Both the position numbers and the translations under genes were made by a program. Below, piece after piece: positions 1-6,352 of a DNA stretch of 11,204 nucleotides. The notes beneath the pieces were generated by a model, which searched no databases, had not been told where the DNA came from, and saw nothing but the letters and a program-made list of their open reading frames with translations. Every line of letters begins with the position of its first letter. Positions within the stretch are counted from its first letter, which is position 1. Source of the stretch: 2-12-FULL-40-12 sp964518135 (lineage in GTDB: Bacteria > Patescibacteriota > Minisyncoccia > Minisyncoccales > 2-12-FULL-40-12). The stretch spans positions 1-11,204 of the forward strand of contig CAZFEY010000024.1 of assembly GCA_964518135.1 (NCBI GenBank), in the 5' to 3' direction.

Positions 1-61
1 GTGGCCATTAGTTATTTTAGCAGAAAATACTTTAAATCAATTGTGGATAACAATAAGCCCA

Positions 62-89
62 TTGACAAAATAGACCAATATGCTATTAT
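62..89 (+). promoter_or_regulatory. Sigma-70-type promoter for the 181-900 gene
   Basis: TTGACA (62-67), a 16-nt spacer, then TATTAT (84-89), with TGC directly before the -10 (extended -10). Transcription would start near 96, giving a leader of about 85 nt that ends in the AAGAAGGAGA ribosome site. The -35 is a perfect consensus and the -10 differs from TATAAT at one base. Confidence 0.7.
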
Positions 90-180
90 TTCGAATAACG
101 CTCTTTTACAATTCCCGATAACAGCGGACGACTGTTGTTGGTTAATATAAATACAAAATCGCAGAAAGAAGGAGAATGTC

Positions 181-900
181 ATGGGCGATATAAACGATCT
201 TATAGGTGCCTTGTTGAGCATGGTTTTTCTTGTGACAGGGCTCGTACTTGTGTTTTCTTTGAAGAGAGGTCTGGTATGGTTGGGGTTATGTCTTATATAC
301 AGCACGGTTGCAGGTATTATTCTGCAATCTCCTTACAGCATTGTTCCGGGATTGAGCATACCTAACCCCATTGGGGGTTGGTACGTATCGAATATGGAGC
401 GTGCTTTTCTGGATAACGGAGTGCTTATCACGAACTCCGAAGATTTCGAAGGGTTTGATACGGAGTTCGAATCGGCGTCTGAAACCAACAGGTTTATCAA
501 TTGCCGCACAGAAATTGACGACTTCTTCAAGTTTGACACCGGAAAAGGCCCAATAGCGGCCGAGATATCCTTGGAAGCGAAACCTTTCAGTGCAGAACTT
601 GCCTCTAGATTCAATCTCGAAGAACTCGATAAAGGATGGACTTTCGGACCCATCGCTCGTTATCAACTACACAGGGCATATAATGACATACGTCTTCGCA
701 ATATGGCGAGAATTTCCGCCCAGGACAACGAGCTTTATTCCGAAACAGAATTAGCTTTCAGGCAGTACCTGATCGAGTTACCGGAAGGTGAGCGGCCCAA
801 TACGTCTGACGCCGCGGAGTATATCGAGAATCGGCTGTCTGATGAATGGTATTTTGTATATACCCCCACCGTTGTCAAACATAGTAATAACTGGCGATAA
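181..900 (+). CDS. Hypothetical membrane protein, two N-terminal TM helices and a soluble C-terminal domain
   Basis: 239 aa; I do not recognise the family. Two hydrophobic segments lie near the N-terminus (about residues 5-27 and 30-50), separated by a short basic turn (S-L-K-R-G), so this part is probably a membrane hairpin. The remaining roughly 190 residues are mixed charged/polar sequence, rich in Glu and Asp, with no obvious membrane segment. No catalytic motif or cysteine cluster is visible. The start is set by AAGAAGGAG seven or eight bases before the ATG. The gene stands alone, with its own extended -10 promoter at 62-89 and its own terminator at 925-954, so it is probably monocistronic. 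Its G+C and use of CGN arginine codons are visibly higher than in the hrcA-dnaJ operon, which could mean acquired DNA or a different expression class. Function unknown. Confidence 0.8.
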   Translation: MGDINDLIGALLSMVFLVTGLVLVFSLKRGLVWLGLCLIYSTVAGIILQSPYSIVPGLSIPNPIGGWYVSNMERAFLDNGVLITNSEDFEGFDTEFESASETNRFINCRTEIDDFFKFDTGKGPIAAEISLEAKPFSAELASRFNLEELDKGWTFGPIARYQLHRAYNDIRLRNMARISAQDNELYSETELAFRQYLIELPEGERPNTSDAAEYIENRLSDEWYFVYTPTVVKHSNNWR

Positions 901-924
901 CTAAAACCGTTAATCGTCCAAGAG

Positions 925-954
925 GTCCCAAATCAAAATGGGACTTTTTCTTTT
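925..954 (+). terminator. Rho-independent terminator after the 239-aa gene
   Basis: Stem GTCCCA (925-930) pairs with TGGGAC (939-944) over an 8-nt A-rich loop, followed by TTTTTCTTTT. It lies 24 nt after the stop codon. The tail CTTTTTCTTTTG recurs after the next gene's terminator. Confidence 0.85.
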
Positions 955-973
955 GATAAAACGATCTTTAAGC

Positions 974-1001
974 TTGACAAAACACATCACTGTGCTACAG
1001 T
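974..1001 (+). promoter_or_regulatory. Extended -10 promoter for the 59-aa gene
   Basis: TTGACA (974-979), a 16-nt spacer and TACAGT (996-1001), with TGC just before the -10. The -10 is weak, but the perfect -35 and the TG extension compensate. The predicted leader is about 90 nt and ends in GAAAGGAGA. Confidence 0.6.
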
Positions 1002-1099
1002 TAAAATATCAAAATACAGCTCTTTGAAAATTTCTGATGATAATGGATGATTATTATCGGTTTATATAAAAACAAAAAGCTTTTGAAAGGAGATCAGAG

Positions 1100-1279
1100 A
1101 TGAACGAATTATTGACAGCAGCGGGGGGGGTCGTTGTTCTGTTACTCGGGATCGCCGGGAATGTTTGTTCTTTTGTTGGCATCCCAGAGAAGAACCATCG
1201 ACCCCTCCTGATAGGATTAGGCCTTATCTCGCTGGCCTTTATCCTTGCCTCTTGTCTTGATCCTCTTCCGATCGGCTAA
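1100..1279 (+). CDS. Small two-TM membrane protein, 59 aa
   Basis: A short gene that ORF callers with a longer minimum length would miss. It starts at the ATG at 1100, seven bases after GAAAGGAGA, and ends with TAA. The protein is almost entirely hydrophobic: TM1 is about residues 8-28, then a polar turn P-E-K-N-H-R-P (29-35), then TM2 at about 36-53, ending with a short L-D-P-L-P-I-G tail. Both segments are rich in Gly, Leu, Val and Ile, which is typical of a small helical-hairpin membrane protein. It has its own promoter (974-1001) and terminator (1310-1339). A run of eight G (1123-1130) lies at codons 8-10; slippage there would shift the frame early in the protein. The family is unknown. 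It could be a membrane toxin, a small regulator or a structural peptide, and the sequence does not decide. Confidence 0.72.
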   Translation: MNELLTAAGGVVVLLLGIAGNVCSFVGIPEKNHRPLLIGLGLISLAFILASCLDPLPIG

Positions 1280-1309
1280 GTTGTAAAATCGTTTCCGCCC
1301 CAAAAAAGC

Positions 1310-1339
1310 GCCTGGATTAAATTCTGGGCTTTTTCTTTT
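1310..1339 (+). terminator. Rho-independent terminator after the 59-aa gene
   Basis: Stem GCCTGG (1310-1315) pairs with CTGGGC (1324-1329), including two G-U pairs, with an 8-nt loop and then TTTTTCTTTTG. The A-run just upstream (1302-1307) can lengthen the stem with the T tract. Confidence 0.7.
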
Positions 1340-1437
1340 GTTTTTCTATAAATTAATATAAGATAAAAATAGATCATCTAAAATAAAATATCCCTGCGGT
1401 AAAAAATCTAAATAATCGATGGCAAAGGAGGCCATTT

Positions 1438-2070
1438 ATGGATACGGAAAAACGAATCGAAAAACTGGAGAGTCAGTGCAGAATTCAAGAGAGAGAAACT
1501 CTCTATCTGAAGATTAGTCTCCTTGTTTTATTCGCGATTTCGTGCGCGATTGTCTTCACGCCAAGACTTGCTAATGCCAGTTCAGATGTCACGGATATCA
1601 TTCGTACTGAACGCATTGAGCTTGTCCGCGAAGACGGTTCGGCCTGGGCGGTTCTCGGTACTGACCCTGTTTGGGGTCCATCAATGACCACACGCGTTTC
1701 CGATGGAACGTCAGAAGGAAAAATCACGTCAATGATAGCCGACGATGGTTGGTTCATGACATGGAAGGGTCTCGAACTTCACAGCGATGAACACGGCGCA
1801 TTGGCCGTATTGACTAACTTTGGCGATGAATACGCAAATCTTGAGCTAAGGGGAGAGCACGGACCTTTTGCCGAAATTAACAATTTTGGCCTGACAATAC
1901 TGGGCCAGCCAGACAGAGCACAATCAAGCTTTGGAGCCAACGGAATGTCTATTATAGACGGTTCTGGTGATCCTTATTTTGTTGTCGGTTTCGACAATAT
2001 ATTTGGTCCAATGATTTATTACCGAGATGAAGAAGGTCAGATCGTGAACTACATTCATCAGTACCATTAG
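1438..2070 (+). CDS. Single-pass or exported protein with three 31-residue beta-like repeats
   Basis: 210 aa. The start is set by AAAGGAGG (1424-1431), six bases before the ATG. Domains in order: a charged, coiled-coil-like N-terminus (residues 3-24), one hydrophobic segment (about 25-41), then T-P-R-L-A-N-A, which could be a signal-peptidase cut after Ala47, then an outer domain. That domain contains three units of exactly 31 residues: Ile60-Gly90, Leu112-Gly142 and Met170-Gly200. Units 1 and 3 share Gly, Val, Gly-x-Asp, Gly-Pro, Arg and the final Gly at the same positions, and unit 2 is more diverged. Alternating hydrophobic residues with D-G or E-x-G turns suggest beta-strands, perhaps a small solenoid or sandwich outside the membrane. 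It is monocistronic, with a terminator at 2100-2128. No convincing promoter was found; the AT-rich stretch at 1337-1370 may contain one. Similar I-x-L-x-D-x-x-G repeats occur in bacterial surface proteins of unknown function. Confidence 0.8.
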   Translation: MDTEKRIEKLESQCRIQERETLYLKISLLVLFAISCAIVFTPRLANASSDVTDIIRTERIELVREDGSAWAVLGTDPVWGPSMTTRVSDGTSEGKITSMIADDGWFMTWKGLELHSDEHGALAVLTNFGDEYANLELRGEHGPFAEINNFGLTILGQPDRAQSSFGANGMSIIDGSGDPYFVVGFDNIFGPMIYYRDEEGQIVNYIHQYH

Positions 2071-2099
2071 GGTATACAGAATTTGAAATCCATTAATAT

Positions 2100-2128
2100 G
2101 CCTTGCCATAAGCGGGGCTTTTCTCTTT
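2100..2128 (+). terminator. Rho-independent terminator after the repeat protein
   Basis: GCCTTGC (2100-2106) pairs with GCGGGGC (2112-2118), including two U-G pairs, over the loop CATAA, followed by TTTTCTCTTT. The -35 of the next promoter (2126-2131) begins inside its tail, so the two units are packed end to end. Confidence 0.75.
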
Positions 2129-2154
2129 ACATTTTGGAAGTTGTATGCTATACT
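2126..2154 (+). promoter_or_regulatory. Extended -10 promoter for the 83-aa/143-aa gene pair
   Basis: TTTACA (2126-2131), a 17-nt spacer and TATACT (2149-2154), with TGC before the -10. The start would be near 2161, giving a leader of about 25 nt that carries GAAGGAGGTG. This is a strong site by sequence. Confidence 0.75.
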
Positions 2155-2185
2155 GTTTGCCAGTACATGAAGAAGGAGGTGTTCT

Positions 2186-2437
2186 ATGATTCTATCTCTT
2201 CTTGAGTTCTTGCGGCTGGCGGATCGTTGTCCAGAGGAAGAAATCATTCTGATGCCGGAATCCGAGTTCAACGATACGAGCAATGATCTCACCGATGATT
2301 ACTATTGTCGGGTAAAAGGTCAGCAAGGATTCTTTCATTCGGCAACGAATGAGCCATTGGATCTCTGGCCCAGAACTTTTCTGGAACTCATGAATCCCAG
2401 AGAACCTATTAAAAGGTTCATCATTCTCGGCTACTGA
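2186..2437 (+). CDS. Small soluble hypothetical protein, 83 aa
   Basis: I do not recognise this protein. The start is set by GAAGGAGGTG, six bases before the ATG. The N-terminus (residues 2-13) is a likely amphipathic helix, followed by an acidic run P-E-E-E-I-I-L. The middle is acidic and polar (about residues 25-40), and the end is basic then hydrophobic (K-R-F-I-I-L-G-Y). There is no signal peptide, membrane segment or known motif, and the protein is short enough to be a single domain. It shares its promoter (2126-2154) and the terminator at 2916-2950 with the 143-aa membrane protein that begins 18 nt downstream. The two genes therefore form a bicistronic unit and probably act in one process. 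Confidence 0.68.
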   Translation: MILSLLEFLRLADRCPEEEIILMPESEFNDTSNDLTDDYYCRVKGQQGFFHSATNEPLDLWPRTFLELMNPREPIKRFIILGY

Positions 2438-2455
2438 ACAAAAGGAGGTGTCCTA

Positions 2456-2887
2456 ATGGACATCGATATTCAGTACATTCTGAAAGTTCTTCTTCGGAAT
2501 CCCGTTTTTCTGATCAGCGCGGGGCTTGTGATGATATGTTTCATCAAATTTCTCGCAGAACCAGAAAAAAGGAAAATAGCCATAGGAGCAGTGTGGAGTA
2601 CAATACTCCTCATTGCTTTCGTTCTCCTGTGGGGGCTTGGCTGTATAGTGTTTCCTGCGATTGACGAAGCATTTGACAATGCAACCGGTGGCATATTTTT
2701 CAAAACCGCTGTGACGGCTCCAACGGCTGTAACGTTTAACAACGACTCTGAATCGGAAGATACAAATAACTCTTCCGAAGACGTGGTGAGCGTTGCCGAA
2801 GGAGAAACTTCTGTCGTAGAAGAAGATGAGCGTAACTGGGGTGAAGGAACACCCCGGGGTCCACGAGGTCATCTTACTAATAGATGA
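2456..2887 (+). CDS. Hypothetical two-TM membrane protein with an acidic tail, 143 aa
   Basis: The start is set by AAAGGAGGTG (2441-2450). Two membrane segments are clear, at about residues 16-33 and 41-66, joined by a charged loop (E-P-E-K-R-K). The part after residue 70 is hydrophilic, Thr/Ser/Asn- and Glu/Asp-rich and likely disordered, and it ends in a short basic stretch. With both ends on the same side of the membrane, the tail would lie on the same side as the N-terminus. No enzyme or transporter motif is visible. It is the second gene of a pair with the 83-aa gene (18-nt gap, each with its own strong SD) and is followed by a very stable terminator. Function unknown. Confidence 0.75.
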   Translation: MDIDIQYILKVLLRNPVFLISAGLVMICFIKFLAEPEKRKIAIGAVWSTILLIAFVLLWGLGCIVFPAIDEAFDNATGGIFFKTAVTAPTAVTFNNDSESEDTNNSSEDVVSVAEGETSVVEEDERNWGEGTPRGPRGHLTNR

Positions 2888-2915
2888 CTATTCAAACGAA
2901 GGAATAATCGGGTTG

Positions 2916-2955
2916 GGGTGATTTGTCAAGGAAGACAAGTCACCCTTTTTATTTT
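2916..2955 (+). terminator. Strong Rho-independent terminator
   Basis: A 12-bp stem (2916-2927 with 2934-2945, one G-U pair), loop AAGGAA, then TTTTTATTTT. It is the most stable simple terminator in the window and insulates the accessory block from the heat-shock operon. Confidence 0.92.
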
Positions 2956-2970
2956 GGTTAGTACTCTTGA

Positions 2971-3013
2971 CCCCAGTAGCATCCGCCTAGGGCGGAGCTA
3001 CGGGGCAGGCAGG
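2971..3013. repeat. GC-rich palindromic element upstream of hrcA
   Basis: CCCC (2971-2974), GTAGC (2976-2980) and TCCGCC (2982-2987) pair with GGCGGA (2991-2996), GCTAC (2997-3001) and GGGG (3002-3005). This is a 15-bp stem with two bulged A's and the 3-nt loop TAG. A short direct repeat, GCAGGCAGGCA, follows. There is no T tract, so it is not an ordinary terminator. Its apex, TCCGCC-N3-GGCGGA, recurs inside dnaJ (6560-6574). I read it as a dispersed palindromic repeat of a kind common in CPR genomes; only a genome-wide copy count would settle that. Confidence 0.6.
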
Positions 3014-3023
3014 CAATTTAAGA

Positions 3024-3050
3024 TTAGCACTCATAGGCCTTGACTGCTAA
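3024..3050 (+). promoter_or_regulatory. CIRCE operator (HrcA binding site)
   Basis: TTAGCACTC (3024-3032), a 9-nt spacer, then GACTGCTAA (3042-3050). This matches the CIRCE consensus TTAGCACTC-N9-GAGTGCTAA at 17 of 18 arm positions, with one G-to-C change in the right arm. Its placement just before hrcA supports autoregulation: HrcA bound here would cover the -35 of the promoter at 3040-3067. Confidence 0.93.
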
Positions 3051-3067
3051 TTTCAATTTGATATATT
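3040..3067 (+). promoter_or_regulatory. hrcA operon promoter overlapping CIRCE
   Basis: TTGACT (3040-3045) lies in the right CIRCE arm. A 16-nt spacer leads to TATATT (3062-3067), with TG one base before the -10. Initiation 6-7 nt downstream of the -10 would fall at about 3074, the A of the hrcA ATG, so the mRNA is predicted to be leaderless. This agrees with the absence of any SD. Confidence 0.65.
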
Positions 3068-3073
3068 TGAATA

Positions 3074-3772
3074 ATGTTGATAACAGATCGACAAAAAGAT
3101 ATTCTAGATAAGATTATTCAGGAATATATCAGCTCGGCCGAACCGGTTCCTTCGCAATCTCTTGAGAAGAAGTATGATTTTGGTTTGTCTCCGGCAACCA
3201 TAAGAGGGGAAATGCACAAACTTACCGAAGAAGGATTTTTGTACCAACCTCATACTTCAGCCGGTAGAGTGCCAACAGACAAAGGATATCGATTTTTTGT
3301 TGATAATTTACTAGATAATGAATTTGATATTTTCAGCGCGGAGAACTGGCTCACAAAAGAAATTAACGACAGTTTAAAAATAATTCAAAAACTTACAGAT
3401 AGTTTAGCGTATCATTCTGGCGCCTTAATATTTACCTACGACAGGAATGATGATATTTTATGGAAAGAAGGATGGGAAGAAATTTTAAAAGAACCGGAAT
3501 TTGAAGAAAGAGATTACTTAATAAACTTCACGAAATTTTCGGAAAATTTTGAAAACAATATTAAAGAATTAGAAATAGATTCTGGAATAAAAATATATAT
3601 CGGTAAAGAAAACCCTTTTTCTAAAATAAAAGAATTTGCAATTATTTCTGCCGAATGCACTTTACCGGATCACCATGGAATTGTATTGTCTTTATTGGGC
3701 CCAAAAAGAATGGCATATGACAAAAACATTGGACTTATGAATTCTTTAATTAAATTGCTAGAAAAATTTTAA
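3074..3772 (+). CDS. hrcA: Heat-inducible transcription repressor HrcA, short form
   Basis: 232 aa. HrcA dimers bind CIRCE and repress heat-shock genes, and the family responds to chaperone availability. The N-terminal winged helix is clear: an R-Q-K-D-I-L-D-K-I-I start, P-V-P-S near 24-27, the recognition region S-P-A-T-I-R-G-E-M (39-47), and the wing P-H-T-S-A-G-R-V-P-T-D-K-G-Y-R (59-73). The end has the family's closing block: I-Y-I-G-K-E-N, the G-I-V-L-S-L-L-G-P-K-R-M-A-Y core, and a final helix. HrcA is usually about 340 aa, so roughly 100 residues of the central inserted/dimerisation region are missing, while both ends are intact. This is a natural compact form, not a broken gene. The usual Asn of A-T-I-R-N is Gly45 here. 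There is no SD and the mRNA is predicted leaderless. CIRCE lies 23 bp upstream, and grpE begins 2 nt after the stop. Confidence 0.93.
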   Translation: MLITDRQKDILDKIIQEYISSAEPVPSQSLEKKYDFGLSPATIRGEMHKLTEEGFLYQPHTSAGRVPTDKGYRFFVDNLLDNEFDIFSAENWLTKEINDSLKIIQKLTDSLAYHSGALIFTYDRNDDILWKEGWEEILKEPEFEERDYLINFTKFSENFENNIKELEIDSGIKIYIGKENPFSKIKEFAIISAECTLPDHHGIVLSLLGPKRMAYDKNIGLMNSLIKLLEKF

Positions 3773-3774
3773 TT

Positions 3775-4302
3775 ATGAGCCACGAAAAGAAAGAAGCAAA
3801 AAAAGACGATATTGACAAAGACGATTTAGGAAAGAAACTTGAAGAATGCGAAAAATTAAAAGATGAGTATTTGGCTGGTTGGCAGAGGGCGAGAGCGGAT
3901 TTTTTAAACTACAAGAAAGATGAACTGGAAAGAATTGAAAGCCTAATAAGCTTTGCTAACACAGGATTAATGCTGAAAATTCTGCCCATATTGGATAATT
4001 TTGAACTAGCGGCCCGCCAAAATTTTCCTTCAGAAAACTTAAGCGGGCAAGAAAAAAAAGAAAAAGAACGAATTATCCAAGGTTTTTTACAAATAAAAAC
4101 GCAATTAGAAAATTTACTAAAAAGTCAAGGAATAGAAGAAATCGTGTCTTTGGGACAAAAATTTGATCCGAAATTACATGAGGTTGTTGAAGAAATTGAG
4201 GCCGATGATAAAGAACCCGGAATAATCATTGAAGAAATACAAAAAGGTTATATGTGTGTTGGCCAAGTATTAAGACCTGCAAAGGTAAAAATTAATAAAT
4301 AA
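3775..4302 (+). CDS. grpE: Nucleotide exchange factor GrpE
   Basis: 175 aa. GrpE releases ADP from DnaK and so resets the chaperone cycle in the cytoplasm. The first 40 residues are very charged (many Lys, Asp, Glu). A long helix, about residues 20-70, matches the GrpE dimer coiled coil and includes W-Q-R-A-R-A-D-F-x-N-Y-K. A four-helix region follows (around M-L-K-I-L-P-I-L-D-N-F). The C-terminal beta-wing is diagnostic: F-D-P-K-L-H-E-V-V, then I-I-E-E-I-Q-K-G-Y and V-L-R-P-A-K-V. Length is normal for the family. The ATG lies 2 nt after the hrcA stop with no SD, which suggests translational coupling or SD-independent initiation. A 118-nt gap separates it from dnaK. Confidence 0.95.
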   Translation: MSHEKKEAKKDDIDKDDLGKKLEECEKLKDEYLAGWQRARADFLNYKKDELERIESLISFANTGLMLKILPILDNFELAARQNFPSENLSGQEKKEKERIIQGFLQIKTQLENLLKSQGIEEIVSLGQKFDPKLHEVVEEIEADDKEPGIIIEEIQKGYMCVGQVLRPAKVKINK

Positions 4303-4420
4303 AATTTAAAAGTCGTGAAATTATCGTATAATATAAACTTAAAGCGTAAAACGCAAAGCTAAAAACCATAGCCGAAAATAGTTTTGAACTTTGATTTTTG
4401 AGCTTTGAATTTAATTAATT
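4303..4420 (+). promoter_or_regulatory. grpE-dnaK spacer with a possible secondary promoter
   Basis: The spacer has a perfect TATAAT at 4327-4332 but only a poor -35 (ATTTAA, 4304-4309, 17-nt spacing), so a second promoter for dnaK is possible, not proven. Small inverted repeats GCGT-AAA-ACGC (4344-4354) and GCTA...TAGC (4358-4372) follow, then a repeated TTGAACTTTGA / TTGAGCTTTGA pattern (4385-4409). I see no CIRCE, terminator or SD in it. Confidence 0.35.
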
Positions 4421-6346
4421 ATGTCAAAAATACTAGGTATTGATTTGGGTACTTCTATTTCAAAAATGGCGACAATCGTTCAGGGCGATCCGAAATGCCT
4501 TGAAAACAGGGAGGGTTCAACTATGACGCCTTCTATCGTTGCTTTCTCTAAAAATGGAGAAACTTTAATAGGGGATTTAGCCAAAAGACAATCCGTTACA
4601 AATCCTAAAAATACTATTTTTGCCGCAAAAAGATTTATTGGCAGAAGATTTGACGATCCTGAAGTGCAAAAAGAACTGAAAAGATTGCCTTATGAAACAA
4701 GGAAAAAGAGCGATGGGAGTGTTGAGTTAAAAATGGGAGAGAAGTGGTATATTCCTATTGAAATTGCCTCTATGATTTTACAGAAACTTAAAGTTGATGC
4801 AGAAGAAAAGCTCGGAGAAAAAATTACAGCCGCGGTTATTACTTGTCCTGCTAATTTTGATGATTCCCAGAGAAAAGCCACTAAAACTGCCGGTGAAATA
4901 GCTGGATTTAATGTTCTTAGAGTTATCAATGAGCCAACCTCTGCAGCATTAGCTTATGGGTTTGGCAAAAAAGATCCGCAAAAAGTATTGGTTTACGATT
5001 TTGGGGGAGGAACTTTTGACGTTACTGTTTTAGATATTTCTCCAGACACCGTTGAAGCTTTAGCCACAGGAGGAGAGCCTCATTTGGGAGGTGAAGATTT
5101 CGATCAGAGACTAATTGAATGGATTGTAGGTGAGTTTAAAAAAGAACAGGGAATTGATCTATCTAAAGATCCTCTGGCGTTGCAAAGAGTAAAAGAAGCC
5201 GCAGAAAAAGCTAAAATAGAGCTTTCCAGTACCCAAGAAACAGATATCAATCTTCCTTTTGTTTCTGCGGACGCTGCTGGCCCAAAGCATTTATACTTAA
5301 AGATAAACCGTTCTAAATTTAACGAGCTAACAAGAGAGCTTGTTGAGAAATCTATTAAAAGAGTAGAAAAAACTATTGACGAAGCCAGATTATCTAAAAA
5401 AGACATTGATGAGGTAGTTTTGGTTGGAGGCACAACACTTATTCCTCGTGTCAGAGAGGTTGTGAAAGAATTTTTCGGAAAAGAACCCAATAAATCCATT
5501 CACCCGGAAGAAGTTGTTGCAATGGGAGCTGCCATACAGGCCGAAATCCTAAAAGCCAAAGAAGAAGGCAGAGTGCCAGAAGGCGACATTAAAAGCGTGT
5601 TATTACTTGATGTTTTGCCGCTTTCTTTCGGCATTGAAACACTAGGAGGAGTGAATACCGTAATGATTGAGAAAAATACAACCATACCAACTTCTAAAAC
5701 GCAGATATTTTCTACCGCAGCCGACAATCAACCTTCTGTGGAAATTAATATTTTACAAGGAGAAAGATCGATGGCGACCGATAACCGTTCTCTTGGAAAA
5801 TTTATACTCGACGGCATTCCACCAGCCCCAAGAGGTATTCCTCAAGTCGAAGTTGCTTTCGATATTGATGCTAACGGAATACTTACCGCAACGGCAAAAG
5901 ATAAAGCCACTTCAAAGACTCAATCAATCAGAATAGAAGGATCAATTGGCTTATCAAAAGAAGAAATAGAAAAAATGAAAAAGGAAGCAGAAATAAACGC
6001 GCAAGCTGATGAACAAAAAAGAGGGCTGATAGAAGCGAAAAATATGGCTGATACTCTCGTTTATACCGCTGAAAAATCATTGAAAGATTCTGGAGATAAA
6101 ATATCTGTCGACAACAAAAAGGAAGTAGAAGAAAAGATTGCCGATTTGAAAAAAATCAAAGACGGTGATAACATAGAGGACATTAAACAAAAAACAGATG
6201 CTCTTTCTGCTTCTCTGCAAAAAATAGGTGCAGAACTCTATAAAAATGCTGCCGAACAGACAAAACAAGAGAACGCCGGTGAACAAGGACGAAAAGACGA
6301 TAAAGATCAAAAAGCCGAAGAGGGAGAATACAAGGAACAATCATAA
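4421..6346 (+). CDS. dnaK: Molecular chaperone DnaK (Hsp70)
   Basis: 641 aa, full length (E. coli DnaK is 638). DnaK binds exposed hydrophobic segments of unfolded proteins in an ATP-controlled cycle. The ATPase domain (about 1-390) shows the phosphate-1 motif G-I-D-L-G-T (6-11), I-N-E-P-T-S-A-A-L-A-Y-G, D-F-G-G-G-T-F-D-V and the V-V-L-V-G-G-T-T-L-I-P-R adenosine motif. The linker V-L-L-L-D-V (393-398) and the beta-sandwich peptide-binding domain follow, then a helical lid and an acidic tail ending E-G-E-Y-K-E-Q-S. The subdomain insert that Firmicutes lack is present. Odd points: phosphate loop G-T-S-I-S instead of the near-universal G-T-T-N-S, and L-P-L-S-F after the linker instead of T-P-L-S-L. 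There is no SD before the ATG, which follows TTAATTAATT. dnaJ begins 6 nt downstream. Confidence 0.97.
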   Translation: MSKILGIDLGTSISKMATIVQGDPKCLENREGSTMTPSIVAFSKNGETLIGDLAKRQSVTNPKNTIFAAKRFIGRRFDDPEVQKELKRLPYETRKKSDGSVELKMGEKWYIPIEIASMILQKLKVDAEEKLGEKITAAVITCPANFDDSQRKATKTAGEIAGFNVLRVINEPTSAALAYGFGKKDPQKVLVYDFGGGTFDVTVLDISPDTVEALATGGEPHLGGEDFDQRLIEWIVGEFKKEQGIDLSKDPLALQRVKEAAEKAKIELSSTQETDINLPFVSADAAGPKHLYLKINRSKFNELTRELVEKSIKRVEKTIDEARLSKKDIDEVVLVGGTTLIPRVREVVKEFFGKEPNKSIHPEEVVAMGAAIQAEILKAKEEGRVPEGDIKSVLLLDVLPLSFGIETLGGVNTVMIEKNTTIPTSKTQIFSTAADNQPSVEINILQGERSMATDNRSLGKFILDGIPPAPRGIPQVEVAFDIDANGILTATAKDKATSKTQSIRIEGSIGLSKEEIEKMKKEAEINAQADEQKRGLIEAKNMADTLVYTAEKSLKDSGDKISVDNKKEVEEKIADLKKIKDGDNIEDIKQKTDALSASLQKIGAELYKNAAEQTKQENAGEQGRKDDKDQKAEEGEYKEQS

Positions 6347-6352
6347 ATCTTC

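Noticed and set aside
1..150. Open frame from the window start to a TAA at 148-150 (49 codons).
   Set aside because: The perfect TTGACA...TATTAT promoter lies inside it, and no SD or family signature is seen. It may be the tail of an upstream gene, but I cannot support that.
181..2950. Accessory genes as an integron cassette array.
   Set aside because: I found no attC-like sites with paired R/L boxes and no integrase; the structures between genes are ordinary terminators.
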